A DNA stretch of 64,000 nt, taken from positions 1,139,001 through 1,203,000 of the forward strand of contig NZ_CP075175.1 of NCBI RefSeq assembly GCF_021223605.1, in the 5' to 3' direction. The position numbers were made by a program, and so were the translations under genes. The stretch comes from Paenibacillus sp. 481. GTDB taxonomy: Bacteria > Bacillota > Bacilli > Paenibacillales > Paenibacillaceae. Below, piece after piece: positions 48,469 to 57,558 of this stretch (position 1 is its first letter; each line of letters opens with the position of its first letter). Under the pieces are notes generated by a model, which did not search any database, was not told where the DNA came from, and worked only from the letters and a program-made list of their open reading frames with translations.

Positions 48469-50943
48469 TCAATCGTCATGCCCTTCCCAATCCGTAACAA
48501 TAAAAACGTCCATATGTCGAGCCAGACGCATAAGTTGGGCCATGCGCGAGCGTGTAGCACGACGGCCGTTGCGGGCTGGCAGGCCGACAATCATTTGGGT
48601 GGCGCGACGATTGTTCGCCAACTCGACTGCATTTGCCGCCCAATCTCTGCGGGACATAGGCTGCTGACTGCTAAACGTGCCGCCAAGACGCTCGGTTAGC
48701 GCTTGTACGGAGGTGAGTTGCTTGTCACAGTCCGCGCTGAGCCGACTTATGGGCAAGCTAATGACGTGCATAGCCGCCTTTAGGCGATGCGCAATTCGAA
48801 ATCCGTGCCGCACGAGTCGTTCGGCACGTTCGTCAGGTTCCACGCAGACGAAGATAACCTCTTCTCTGCGCCATGGCCCTCTAAGCAAAGCCCTCCGTTC
48901 CCACGATTCGAGCCGCTCATCTACATCGTCAGCTACTTCACGCAATGCCAATTCACGCAACCCAATTAGGTTAGGAATGCGAAAAAAGTGTTGCAGCGCC
49001 TGTTCAACTTTATCTGGAGCATAAATAAGCCCTGACCGCAATCGATCTCGTACCGTTTGCGGTGTCACGTCAATGAGCTGAATTTCATTCGCTCCGCTCA
49101 ATACATTGTCTGGTACGGTTTCACGTACACGAACTCCGGTTAGCTGCTCGACAGCATCATTTAAACTTTCGATATGTTGTACATTCACCGTTGTCACGAC
49201 GGAAATGCCCGCATCAAGCAGCACCAGTACATCTTCATAGCGCTTCGCCCGTTCACTCGTCGGCACATTTGTATGTGCAAGCTCATCCACAAGCACCACC
49301 TCAGGTTTGCGCGCAATAATACCTGCTGTGTCCATCTCTTCCAACTGCCGTCCACTATACCTTATGAAGCAACGCGGAATAACAGGCAGCTTGCCGAGTT
49401 GGGCAGCTGTCTCGCGTCGACCATGCGTCTCCAATAGACCGACTACAACGTCGATCCCTTGCGCCAGCAGGCGGTTGCCTTCTTGCAGCATATGATATGT
49501 CTTGCCTACTCCTGGGGCGGCACCAATAATGACTTTTAATCTGCCGCGGCGCAAACCGACTGCCGTCCGCTCCATTTCCTCCTCCGTCCAGCGCTTAAAA
49601 GGAGCGGGTACGTCGCGCGACGAGGGCGGCCGCGCAGGTAAAATGCGTTCACCCTCATGAATGGCACGATCTGCAATAAAAAACAAGCTCGTATCCTCGA
49701 TATGTTGCAGCAGTCCATTAATGAGCGAACCATTGCGCCATTCCTGCCACCTCGTTTGTCTAGAGTGGCCAAGCACGATCCGTGTAACGCCTCGTTCTAA
49801 GGCGTAATTCGCCAGCAGCGCGGCCATTTTCCGGCGCGAATGGCATGCAATTTCTTCGAGGGTAGCACCTATTTTGTGTGCAAGCTTGTTCAAGGAACGG
49901 CGAAACGTAGCCTCTACTGGCGTTAGATCTTGCTCAGGTGCAACAAAAGTGACGATATGCAGCTCACCGTTTAACCGTTTGGCAATTTGATGGCCGCGGC
50001 GGACGTGAATAGATCCATTCCAGCCATATTGTGTTAACACGAGAATGCGCTCTGTAGCGCCGGAAGGGCCAATCAGGCCCATTTCTTGACGATGTTCTTC
50101 CAAGGAGCCGTTCACGTCTTGGGCTAGCATACGGAGCGCCAGCTCTCTAAGGATGCTTAGTCGGCTGCGCTCGGCTGCGTGCCCCAATTGGGAGCGAGAG
50201 AGGCGATGTTGGCCTCTTCCGTGTGGCAAATTAGACGTACGCCGTTTTAATAAATAGCCTCCCTTAAGCTTGTTGCCCCCAATTTCCATCTTGCGTCCGA
50301 GCCCATGCTGACGATGCTGCCGCTCCATTAACGATTCCGCAGACACGTCAAGGAGGCGGACCTCGTCTGCCTCCTTGAGCACTTCACCTGGAATCGTCCA
50401 TTCCGATTCAATTCCTGTCATCCGCTTCGCTGTATCATGCACTCGCTCATCCTCGTAAGCGTTCATCGTAGCAATGACGCTAATGCCTTGGCGAAGCAAC
50501 TCGCGCACATCGTCCAACCGCGACATGTTGGACGCTCCTTGGCGATTGCGATGCGCCAATCCGTCAACGAGCACCACATCAGGCCCGAATTGCAGCAGCG
50601 CAGCAACGTCGAGGTCGCGCTGAGTGCGCCCCTCGACGTTCCATTCAATCATGGGCACAGCATCACACATAGCGGTTTGATCCCGCGTGTACTCGCCACC
50701 TGTTTCCCGATGTTGCTGCGGTGATGCAGGCCACGATGGTGTGGTCCCCCGCATGGGAGTAGTACCCCACACCACTTTCAGCCCTTGCTCGATGCAGGCT
50801 TCCCCTTCTTTAACCAACTCAGTCGTCTTACCCGCTCCGCTCGCGACAGCCATAAGTATACGGAATCGCCCACGTCGCATTTGATCGAGCAGCTTAAGCA
50901 ATGCCTCTGGCGACTTACGACGATATGCATCGGTTTCCTTCAC
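48469..50943 (-). CDS. Tandem KdpD sensor-USP protein without kinase domain
   Basis: An 824-residue soluble protein built from two KdpD N-terminal modules. Module 1 has a degenerate P-loop (ASGAGKTT, 34-41), VDGLAHRN (126-133) and a USP domain (about 298-425). Module 2 is canonical: GAAPGVGKT (474-482), VDELAHTN (552-559), NVQHIESLND, LRELALREVADDVD and a second USP (about 694-820). There are no membrane helices and no histidine kinase core. The USP domain of S. aureus KdpD binds c-di-AMP. It follows kdpC. No kdpE is in the window, so it probably regulates Kdp by another route. Confidence 0.92.
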   Translation of the reverse strand: MKETDAYRRKSPEALLKLLDQMRRGRFRILMAVASGAGKTTELVKEGEACIEQGLKVVWGTTPMRGTTPSWPASPQQHRETGGEYTRDQTAMCDAVPMIEWNVEGRTQRDLDVAALLQFGPDVVLVDGLAHRNRQGASNMSRLDDVRELLRQGISVIATMNAYEDERVHDTAKRMTGIESEWTIPGEVLKEADEVRLLDVSAESLMERQHRQHGLGRKMEIGGNKLKGGYLLKRRTSNLPHGRGQHRLSRSQLGHAAERSRLSILRELALRMLAQDVNGSLEEHRQEMGLIGPSGATERILVLTQYGWNGSIHVRRGHQIAKRLNGELHIVTFVAPEQDLTPVEATFRRSLNKLAHKIGATLEEIACHSRRKMAALLANYALERGVTRIVLGHSRQTRWQEWRNGSLINGLLQHIEDTSLFFIADRAIHEGERILPARPPSSRDVPAPFKRWTEEEMERTAVGLRRGRLKVIIGAAPGVGKTYHMLQEGNRLLAQGIDVVVGLLETHGRRETAAQLGKLPVIPRCFIRYSGRQLEEMDTAGIIARKPEVVLVDELAHTNVPTSERAKRYEDVLVLLDAGISVVTTVNVQHIESLNDAVEQLTGVRVRETVPDNVLSGANEIQLIDVTPQTVRDRLRSGLIYAPDKVEQALQHFFRIPNLIGLRELALREVADDVDERLESWERRALLRGPWRREEVIFVCVEPDERAERLVRHGFRIAHRLKAAMHVISLPISRLSADCDKQLTSVQALTERLGGTFSSQQPMSRRDWAANAVELANNRRATQMIVGLPARNGRRATRSRMAQLMRLARHMDVFIVTDWEGHDD

Positions 50944-51029
50944 CTTCTCACCTCTTCACCTAGGTAACATGGAGTTCGTTACATCCAACATCATCAGCTT
51001 CTTCCTTCAATAAAATAGAGCACGTTCAC

Positions 51030-51150
51030 TTCATTATATTTGATCCGCTTCATTCACTACATTCACTAGATTCACTCTAATCACTTCATTTACTTCATTC
51101 ACTACATGTACTACGCTTACTTTAATCACTTCATTCGCTTCATTTAATTC
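51030..51150. repeat. ATTCACTTCATT-type simple repeat between kdpC and the KdpD-like gene
   Basis: Many imperfect copies of ATTCACT, CTTCATT and TTCACTACA follow one another (plus strand), forming a low-complexity tract of about 120 bases. It separates the stop of kdpC from the KdpD-like start on the minus strand. No coding function is apparent. Confidence 0.75.
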
Positions 51151-51152
51151 AT

Positions 51153-51758
51153 CTATTTCAACTGCTGCTTCACATCCAAATTAAGCAGCAGCACATTAAC
51201 GCGCGGCTCGCCGAATATTCCTAAGTCCGGCGATTGCGTATGCTTGCTCACCATCTGCTTGAGCTGTTCGATAGCAATTCCGCTTTCCTTGGCGATGCGT
51301 GGTATTTGCGCATCAGCAGCTTCCGGGCTAATGTGGGGGTCCAAGCCCGAGCCCGAGTTGGTCACAAGATCGACCGGAAGCTTTGATACAGGAACTTCTG
51401 GATTAGCCTTGTTCCAATCGATAACCGACTGATCCAGACGTTCCTTTAATGCGGGGTTGGATGGAGCGAAGTTGGGAGATCCAGAGCCAGCCGCGTTATA
51501 TTCGATACTCGACACGCGACCGTGAAAATATTGCGGGGAAGTAAACGTTTGCCCGATTAGCTCAGAGCCAATCACTTGGCCGCGCTCATCATGAATGAGG
51601 CTGCCATTCGCTTGCTTCGGCATGGCAACTTGCGCCACCCCAGTCATCACAAACGGATAAATGATGCCGCACAATAACATAAGTCCAATAATGGAGCGGA
51701 TCATAGCCCCTAACGTGCCGGCTGTACTTGCTTTAGTTGTGCTAGACTGACTTGTCAT
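51153..51758 (-). CDS. kdpC: Potassium-transporting ATPase KdpC subunit
   Basis: A 201-residue protein. ATG 51758 (MTSQSSTTKASTAGTLGAMI), with AAAGGGTG upstream, is the correct start; the frame continues upstream through a low-complexity repeat. KdpC features are the N-terminal membrane helix (SIIGLMLLCGIIYPFVMTGVAQ), GSLIHDERGQVIGSELIGQ, FHGRVSSIEYNAAGSGSPNFAPSNPAL and the C-terminal GSGLDPHISPEAADAQIPRIAKESGI. It stabilises the KdpFABC complex. Confidence 0.95.
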   Translation of the reverse strand: MTSQSSTTKASTAGTLGAMIRSIIGLMLLCGIIYPFVMTGVAQVAMPKQANGSLIHDERGQVIGSELIGQTFTSPQYFHGRVSSIEYNAAGSGSPNFAPSNPALKERLDQSVIDWNKANPEVPVSKLPVDLVTNSGSGLDPHISPEAADAQIPRIAKESGIAIEQLKQMVSKHTQSPDLGIFGEPRVNVLLLNLDVKQQLK

Positions 51759-51811
51759 CGTTACGCACCCTTTCTTATTTCCAATCTTCCTTGGTTTACC
51801 CCATAAGAGCC

Positions 51812-51912
51812 GCTGCTCATGCTGGCGCTGACACTGGCATTGACGTTGACATTGACAATGACAGTAACGTCGGAACTCAATCTGACATCGATGCTGACAT
51901 TGATGCTTAACA
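51812..51912. repeat. TGACATTGACGT-type simple repeat between kdpB and kdpC
   Basis: A run of six-base units on TTGACA/TTGACG/CTGACA (plus strand gacactggcattgacgttg and following). It makes one minus frame encode alternating Cys-Gln-Arg residues. It lies outside both genes. Confidence 0.8.
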
Positions 51913-51985
51913 CCTGCCACTCAACTCCATGCCCATGCGCACAGCTCTTACGGGTTCTTTTTTTATCTCTCTCTATTTAGAAGAA

Positions 51986-54130
51986 CTACACCCACAGTCC
52001 CACAATTAAATCAATCACTTTAATACCGACAAAAGGAGCGACCAGTCCGCCCAGTCCGTAAATGAACAAGTTGCGCGCCAGCGTTTTTTCAGAAGACATC
52101 GGCTTGTACGTAACACCTTTCATCGCTAATGGAATGAGCACAGGAATAATGATAGCGTTGAAAATGAGTGCCGATAGTACTGCCGATACAGGCGAATGGA
52201 GCCCCATCACGTTAAGCGCCGACATTTGCGGAATCGCCACCATAAACATCGCTGGAATGATGGCAAAATATTTGGCAACGTCATTCGCAATACTGAACGT
52301 TGTCAACGCTCCACGAGTCATCAACAGCTGTTTACCGATTGCAACAACCTCAATCACTTTTGTCGGATCGGAATCCAGATCGACCATATTAGCGGCTTCC
52401 TTAGCCGCAGCCGTCCCCGAATTCATGGCGATGCCCACATCTGCCTGCGCCAAGGCTGGCGCGTCGTTCGTGCCGTCGCCTGTCATCGCCACCAGCTTGC
52501 CGGCCGCTTGCTCGCGGCGAATGAGCGCCAGCTTATCTTCAGGCTTACTTTCAGCAATAAAATCATCCACACCCGCTTCACGAGCAATCGTCGCTGCCGT
52601 TAGCGGATTATCTCCCGTACACATCACGGTGCGAATACCCATCCGGCGCAATTGCTCAAAGCGCTCTCTCATACCTGGCTTCACCGTATCCTTCAAATAA
52701 ATAATGCCGAAAATACGATTGTCTACGGCGACGGCAAGCGGCGTACCGCCCGCGGCTGCAACTTGTTCCGTCTGTTTATCCAAATCGTGCGGAATGTGGC
52801 CGCCTTGGGCTGCAACCCAATTTTTAACCGCATCTACCGCCCCTTTGCGTACTTTACGACCATCCTGCAAGTCAACTCCACTCATGCGGGTTTCTGCTTT
52901 AAATGGAATAAAGTCACCTGCTGCGGCCAACGTTTTGTCATACGTCCATCCTTGCTTGTTCATCCAATCCAGTACGGAACGGCCTTCAGGTGTCTCATCT
53001 TCATTCGAAGAGATAGCTGCCCAAAATCCAAGCTCTTCCCCTTTCGCCCCACCGACTGGAATTAAATCATGTGCCAAACGGTTACCAAACGTGATCGTTC
53101 CCGTTTTATCTAAAATAATCGTATGAATATCCCCGCATGCTTCAACAGCCTTACCTGAAGTCGCAATGACGTTAAACCGCGTCACACGGTCCATCCCAGC
53201 AATCCCAATCGCCGATAGCAAACCACCAATCGTCGTCGGAATTAAGCACACGAGCAAAGCAATCAATACCCCAACGTTCAGCTCAATGCCCAAATAGTTA
53301 CCGAAGAACGGCAGTGTAATCACGACAATTAAGAAAATGAGTGTCAAGCTGACGAGCACCGTATGCAACGCTAGCTCGTTCGGCGTCTTTTGACGCTGTG
53401 CACCTTCAACGAGTGCGATCATCCGATCAAGAAAAGATTCGCCCGGATCGCTCGTAATGCGAATCCGAATCATATCACTAATGACTTTCGTACCTGCCGT
53501 AACCGAGCTAAAATCGCCGCCTGATTCTTTTAATACCGGCGCAGACTCACCTGTAATCGCGGATTCATCGACCGACGCCAAGCCCGCAATAATTTCACCG
53601 TCACCCGGGATGATCTCGCCTTCACGGACGACAATGACATCGCCTTTGCGCAAGCTCGTGGAAGAGACACGCACCGTGCCAGTCTCTGTCACCTTGTTCG
53701 CCCACAAGTCACGCTTCGTCTGTTTCAACGAATCAGCTTGCGCTTTGCCACGGCCTTCCGCAAGCGCTTCGGCAAAGTTCGCGAACCAGACGGTCACGAA
53801 CAAAATGAAGCTAACCGCCGCATTGAACCACCACGGCATCGGCGCACCAAAAGCATCTGGCACAAACGTTAACAACAGAGTAATAACAAAGCCGATCTCG
53901 CAAATAAACATCATCGGATTTTTGATCATATAAGCCGGATTGAACTTTTTCAAAGCATCGACAGCCGCAACACGTACGAGCTCCCCGCTAAAAAAGCTGC
54001 GGTCCTTTTTAGGCGCATTGGGAATGCCTGGTCGCCCTCCCCCTGCTGGTCCACCCGTCTGTCTTTGGCCTCTTTGCCCGGAATCCGGTTCAAAAGGCGT
54101 CGGTGTTTTCATCATTTTTGCAGTACTCAT
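51986..54130 (-). CDS. kdpB: Potassium-transporting ATPase KdpB subunit
   Basis: A 714-residue P-type ATPase. It has an N-terminal Gly/Pro-rich extension of about 45 residues beyond the usual start of the family. Visible motifs are [10 protein letters not shown], the phosphorylation site DKTGT in [47 protein letters not shown] and [21 protein letters not shown]. It couples ATP hydrolysis to K+ import via KdpA. It follows kdpA by 29 bases. Confidence 0.97.
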   Translation of the reverse strand: MSTAKMMKTPTPFEPDSGQRGQRQTGGPAGGGRPGIPNAPKKDRSFFSGELVRVAAVDALKKFNPAYMIKNPMMFICEIGFVITLLLTFVPDAFGAPMPWWFNAAVSFILFVTVWFANFAEALAEGRGKAQADSLKQTKRDLWANKVTETGTVRVSSTSLRKGDVIVVREGEIIPGDGEIIAGLASVDESAITGESAPVLKESGGDFSSVTAGTKVISDMIRIRITSDPGESFLDRMIALVEGAQRQKTPNELALHTVLVSLTLIFLIVVITLPFFGNYLGIELNVGVLIALLVCLIPTTIGGLLSAIGIAGMDRVTRFNVIATSGKAVEACGDIHTIILDKTGTITFGNRLAHDLIPVGGAKGEELGFWAAISSNEDETPEGRSVLDWMNKQGWTYDKTLAAAGDFIPFKAETRMSGVDLQDGRKVRKGAVDAVKNWVAAQGGHIPHDLDKQTEQVAAAGGTPLAVAVDNRIFGIIYLKDTVKPGMRERFEQLRRMGIRTVMCTGDNPLTAATIAREAGVDDFIAESKPEDKLALIRREQAAGKLVAMTGDGTNDAPALAQADVGIAMNSGTAAAKEAANMVDLDSDPTKVIEVVAIGKQLLMTRGALTTFSIANDVAKYFAIIPAMFMVAIPQMSALNVMGLHSPVSAVLSALIFNAIIIPVLIPLAMKGVTYKPMSSEKTLARNLFIYGLGGLVAPFVGIKVIDLIVGLWV

Positions 54131-54159
54131 CGCTTACAGCTCCTCCTTTATTCCCCTCA

Positions 54160-55839
54160 TCATTTCCACAACGTTAAATGTTCTGCGATCGGTCCAAGTA
54201 CGAGTACAGGGAAGAAAGTCAGCGCACCTACAATCACGACCGTCCCTACAAATACAACACCGAACGTTCCCGAACTCGTGCGGAAAGTTCCGCTCGTTTG
54301 CGGTATAGGCTGCTTGCTCGCCATCGAGCCTGCAACGGCCAACAGCGTAATCATCGAAATGTAGCGGCCCAAAAACATCACAATACCTGTGGAGATGTTC
54401 CAAAACGGCGTCGCATCCCCTAATCCTTCAAAGCCTGATCCATTATTGGCTGCGGATGAAGTAAATTCATACAACGCTTGCGACAGACCATGGAAGCCCG
54501 GATTGGAAATCGTATCGGCCTGTGTCGCCACGGCAATAGCTGTCGGTACGAGAATAAGGAGCGGCTGTACGATAAGCGTAACCGCGATCAGCTTCATTTC
54601 TTTGCTTTCCAGCTTGCGGCCAAGGAATTCCGGTGTACGCCCGACCATTAGGCCAGATAAGAACACAGCGATCATCGCGTACATCAATACGTTCAAAAAT
54701 CCTGCCCCGACCCCGCCAAATACGGTGTTCAGCATCATATTGGCCAGCGTAACGATTCCGCCGAGTGGAGTCAGTGTATCGTGCATTGTATTCACGCCAC
54801 CGGTCTCTGATGCCGTTGTAACAACCGAATATAACGACGATCCTGCGATACCGAAACGAACTTCCTTGCCTTCCATGCTGCCGCTGCCACTAAATCCATA
54901 AGCGTTCATTACAGGATTTCCAGCTTGTTCGGCTGCAATAGACGTACCTAGCAGCATAATGAACATCATCGACATCGCGACGAAAAGTACTCTGCCTTCT
55001 TTGGGACTACCGACCATACGGCCGTAAGCAAACGGTAGCGATGTACCGATTAGCATCATAAGCAGCATTTGCAGCATATTGCTGATTCCATCTGGGTTCT
55101 CGAACGGATGCGCAGAGTTGACTCCGAAAAACCCACCACCATTGTTGCCTAGCTCTTTAATCGCAATCAGCGAGGCTGCTGGTCCACGAGCGATGTGCTG
55201 TTCCGCTCCCTCAATCGTGATAGCCGTTTCCGTTGGACTGAACGTTTGTGGTACACCAAGCAGAACAAAGATCAAGCCCGCTACAATCGAAATCGGTAAA
55301 AATACACGTGTAATCGAGCGAACTAAATCGGCAAGGAAGTTGCCGAGCGGCTTACCGATTAAGCCACGAATAAAGGCGAACACGACAGCTAAGAACGTGG
55401 CTGGCGCTGTAAACATCAAGAACGTAATGCCGACCATTTGGGATAAATAAGATAATCCACTTTCCCCGCTGTAATGCTGCAAGTTCGTATTTGCCATAAA
55501 GCTTATTGCCGTATTAAAAGCGAGCGACGGCTCCATACCCGGAATCCCACTCGGATTAAGCGGCAGGATGCCTTGCAGACGAAAGATCGCGTAAGTAATG
55601 CCAATCATCAATATATTGGACAGCAGCGCTGCAAAAGCGTAGTTTTTCCAGCTCTGATTCACTTCTTTGATACCAAATAGTTTAAATAATAGTCGATCGA
55701 GCGGACCGAACACCGCATCTAGCGGCCGCGGCCCCCCGTTGTTGTCGAACACCTTGGCCAAATAAATTCCGGTTGGCCGCGCTAACAGCAGGACGAGCAG
55801 CAGCGTTACCCCGATTGAAATCCATCCTAATGCACTCAT
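54160..55839 (-). CDS. kdpA: Potassium-transporting ATPase KdpA subunit
   Basis: A 559-residue integral membrane protein that binds and channels K+. The four selectivity-filter regions are visible (NTNLQHYSGESGLSYLSQMVG, NNGGGFFGVNSAHPFENP, SETGGVNTMHDTLTPLGG and SSAANNGSGFEGLG). It begins MSALGWISIGVTLLLVLLLA and ends LTLWK. It lies between kdpF and kdpB. Confidence 0.97.
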   Translation of the reverse strand: MSALGWISIGVTLLLVLLLARPTGIYLAKVFDNNGGPRPLDAVFGPLDRLLFKLFGIKEVNQSWKNYAFAALLSNILMIGITYAIFRLQGILPLNPSGIPGMEPSLAFNTAISFMANTNLQHYSGESGLSYLSQMVGITFLMFTAPATFLAVVFAFIRGLIGKPLGNFLADLVRSITRVFLPISIVAGLIFVLLGVPQTFSPTETAITIEGAEQHIARGPAASLIAIKELGNNGGGFFGVNSAHPFENPDGISNMLQMLLMMLIGTSLPFAYGRMVGSPKEGRVLFVAMSMMFIMLLGTSIAAEQAGNPVMNAYGFSGSGSMEGKEVRFGIAGSSLYSVVTTASETGGVNTMHDTLTPLGGIVTLANMMLNTVFGGVGAGFLNVLMYAMIAVFLSGLMVGRTPEFLGRKLESKEMKLIAVTLIVQPLLILVPTAIAVATQADTISNPGFHGLSQALYEFTSSAANNGSGFEGLGDATPFWNISTGIVMFLGRYISMITLLAVAGSMASKQPIPQTSGTFRTSSGTFGVVFVGTVVIVGALTFFPVLVLGPIAEHLTLWK

Positions 55840-55900
55840 TGTATTTCCACCTTTCCCATATGACAGCGACTCTTGTCGAGCACCCTAGAATAAATTGTGT

Positions 55901-55981
55901 TTAAAATTTTTCTGGCTTCACTAATGCGTAACCTAAGTAGATGAACAAGGCCCCAACGATAACAAATAGTCCAATGGTCAC
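55901..55981 (-). CDS. kdpF: KdpF small subunit
   Basis: A 26-residue single-pass peptide starting GTG 55981 behind GGGGTGAAC. The sequence (MTIGLFVIVGALFIYLGYAL then VKPEKF) matches KdpF, which stabilises the Kdp complex. Its start codon overlaps the stop of the upstream 35-codon ORF (TTGTGA). It lies 62 bases ahead of kdpA. Confidence 0.88.
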   Translation of the reverse strand: MTIGLFVIVGALFIYLGYALVKPEKF

Positions 55982-56085
55982 AATCGTTCACCCCGATCTC
56001 CAACTTCCCGAGTACACCAGTGTAAGATGCCGATGCTCGTTAAGCCGAGCATACTAAGAAGCATTAACATGACCACGTCGTACAT
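55978..56085 (-). CDS. Small membrane peptide ahead of kdpF
   Basis: A 35-residue ORF (MYDVVMLMLLSMLGLTSIGI, then a Cys-containing polar tail CTREVGDRGERL). A strong GGGGAGG lies 8 bases ahead of ATG 56085. One membrane helix is predicted. Its stop overlaps the kdpF start, so translation is probably coupled. Small proteins of this form occur ahead of kdpF in other Firmicutes as far as I recall. It may be an extra accessory peptide of the pump. Confidence 0.7.
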   Translation of the reverse strand: MYDVVMLMLLSMLGLTSIGILHWCTREVGDRGERL

Positions 56086-56197
56086 CTTGAATTCCTCCCC
56101 TTTTTCTGTTCAACTTTCCTGTTCCAGCAACGGTTTATCAGTAGCAGCACAAGTGCGCAAGATAACTGAATTTTTCGTCACGATACGTAAAAAAGCA

Positions 56198-56241
56198 CGC
56201 AAAAAGGCCGCACGGAAAGAGGGTCCTTTCCGCGCGGCCTC
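56198..56241 (-). terminator. Terminator of the kdp riboswitch
   Basis: On the minus strand AGGCCGCGCGGAAAG and CTTTCCGTGCGGCCT form a 15-bp stem with a short loop, followed by TTTTT. It lies between the riboswitch aptamer and the kdp genes, as expected for control by transcription termination. Confidence 0.9.
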
Positions 56242-56297
56242 ACTAACGCACAGCAAATGAAAGCCGTACGTAGCCACGACGAAATAAGGCGGCCTCT

Positions 56298-56470
56298 ATG
56301 GACGCTTACGAGGTTAGCTGACGGATTCGGGCGCATTGAGTCGCCCTACTTGGCTTGAGCCAAGATTCACCCCTCACATGCGCGACTTGCAGCTCGTGTG
56401 AGCTGTCGTTACGCATGCTGTACTTGTGGTTCCCCCGCTTCCGTCGATTGACGGAACTCAGCGATGAGCA
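56298..56470 (-). promoter_or_regulatory. c-di-AMP riboswitch (ydaO-yuaA type) ahead of kdp
   Basis: On the minus strand the leader shows conserved ydaO blocks: ATCGCTGAGTTCCGTCAATC, GGAAGCGGGGGAACCA, GGGGTGAATC, and GAATCCGTCAGCTAACCTCG followed by TAAGCG. It is followed by a strong terminator and then the kdp genes. In Firmicutes such switches shut off K+ importers when c-di-AMP is high. The second copy at 57058-57226 shares long identical blocks with this one. Confidence 0.9.
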
Positions 56471-56524
56471 TAGCCTATTTTTTTAATGTGAAGACGAAGC
56501 ATCGTTCATATCACGGTTCAGCAT

Positions 56525-56968
56525 TTACAACGCTGTTGGCGTCGGGCAGTCTGTAACGGCATGAATAAGTTCCGTCATTAAAAAGCTTACTTGATCCGAT
56601 TGCGTGAACACGATGTAGTTCGCACCTAGCAATCGGTAAATCGAATGCGGATGATGATGTTTAGTAACGACCGTTATCGGGTCTGTTGTCCAATGTCGGC
56701 ACACTTGCAGCAAGCGGCACGTCAACGCGAAACTTTGCTCGAAAATGAAAATACGTCCTACAGGCACATGCGGTACGATCCAAGCTTTCGGATCGGACGT
56801 ATTCAGGTGACACATGTGCTTGACACCCAACTTCTCCAGCTTCTTGGCCATTCGGGTGCTGTTTACAATGGCCGCAGTAGGTATCCCTGCTCCCCTTAAC
56901 TGACGCACAAAGTCTACGCCCATCGCATTCGGTGCAAACACAGTAACGATGCGATCTGCTTCAAACAT
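56525..56968 (-). CDS. Small Rossmann/RCK-like protein under c-di-AMP riboswitch
   Basis: A 147-residue protein starting behind AGGAGGA. The pattern is Rossmann-like (IVTVFAPNAMGVDFVRQLRGAGIPTAAIVNS, then KLEKLGVKHMCHLNTSD, RIFIFEQSFALTCRLLQVC, ITVVTKHHHPHSIYRLLGANYIVF). This resembles the RCK_N/TrkA-N domains of K+ channels and Ktr gating subunits, but the GxGxxG loop is not intact and no RCK_C domain follows. With a c-di-AMP riboswitch and kdp as neighbours, a role in K+ homeostasis is likely. The family call is tentative. Confidence 0.65.
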   Translation of the reverse strand: MFEADRIVTVFAPNAMGVDFVRQLRGAGIPTAAIVNSTRMAKKLEKLGVKHMCHLNTSDPKAWIVPHVPVGRIFIFEQSFALTCRLLQVCRHWTTDPITVVTKHHHPHSIYRLLGANYIVFTQSDQVSFLMTELIHAVTDCPTPTAL

Positions 56969-57057
56969 ATCCTGTTCCTCCTGTCTTCATTACCGTCGCC
57001 TTTTTTTCCACAAGAAAGAGGAAATGCGCCAGATCAGACTAGGCACGCCTCTTCTCA

Positions 57058-57226
57058 CACGCTTACGAGGTTAGCTGACGGATTCGGGAGCGAGAAGTCC
57101 CCCTATCAAAGCAGCACGCTGCTTCAAATTCACCCCTACGAACGGATAATGCGCAAATTTGCCCATTATGGCCGATTTCGCTTATTGGTTCCCCCGCTTC
57201 CGTCGATTGACGGAACTCAGCGATCT
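57058..57226 (-). promoter_or_regulatory. c-di-AMP riboswitch (ydaO-yuaA type), second copy
   Basis: It contains the same blocks as the copy at 56298-56470. On the minus strand these are ATCGCTGAGTTCCGTCAATC, GGAAGCGGGGGAACCA, GGGGTGAAT, CCCGAATCCGTCAGCTAACC and TCGTAAGC. The aptamer interior differs in length and sequence, so the two are diverged paralogues. An imperfect GC-rich hairpin (about 57020-57055) lies between it and the ORF at 56968. The following gene is the RCK-like protein. Confidence 0.88.
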
Positions 57227-57558
57227 AGACGTTCGGATACGTTGTATTGCTGAACTGAATATTACGCCTGATTGCCTTAACCTGTAAATCACCGTGAAAG
57301 CTCATAAATGGTAATTCCGATGCAAGACATGCATGAAATCAAGTTCAATCTTCCAAAATCAGATCATTAGCTCGCTAACGCTCAACCGTTCGTGAATTAT
57401 GGTGATTTCAAGAGATATTAGCAGCAATTCCAATAACGAGCTGCATGTAAGCGCTACTTTCAATGAAATTGGCGTAAAAAAATAGGTTTGTATCTATTTA
57501 CACCGATTCCCAGATCACGTTAGGATACGCTCACAACGTTTTTGAGGAGGAGTTCGTA

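Noticed and set aside
48351-48590. A minus-strand ORF ending in Leu-Glu-Leu repeats
   Set aside because: It arises from the 9-bp tandem repeat and overlaps the true KdpD-like C-terminus in another frame.
48469-50943. Calling the kdp-linked gene a KdpD histidine kinase
   Set aside because: No membrane helices and no kinase core are present; both halves are sensor plus USP modules.
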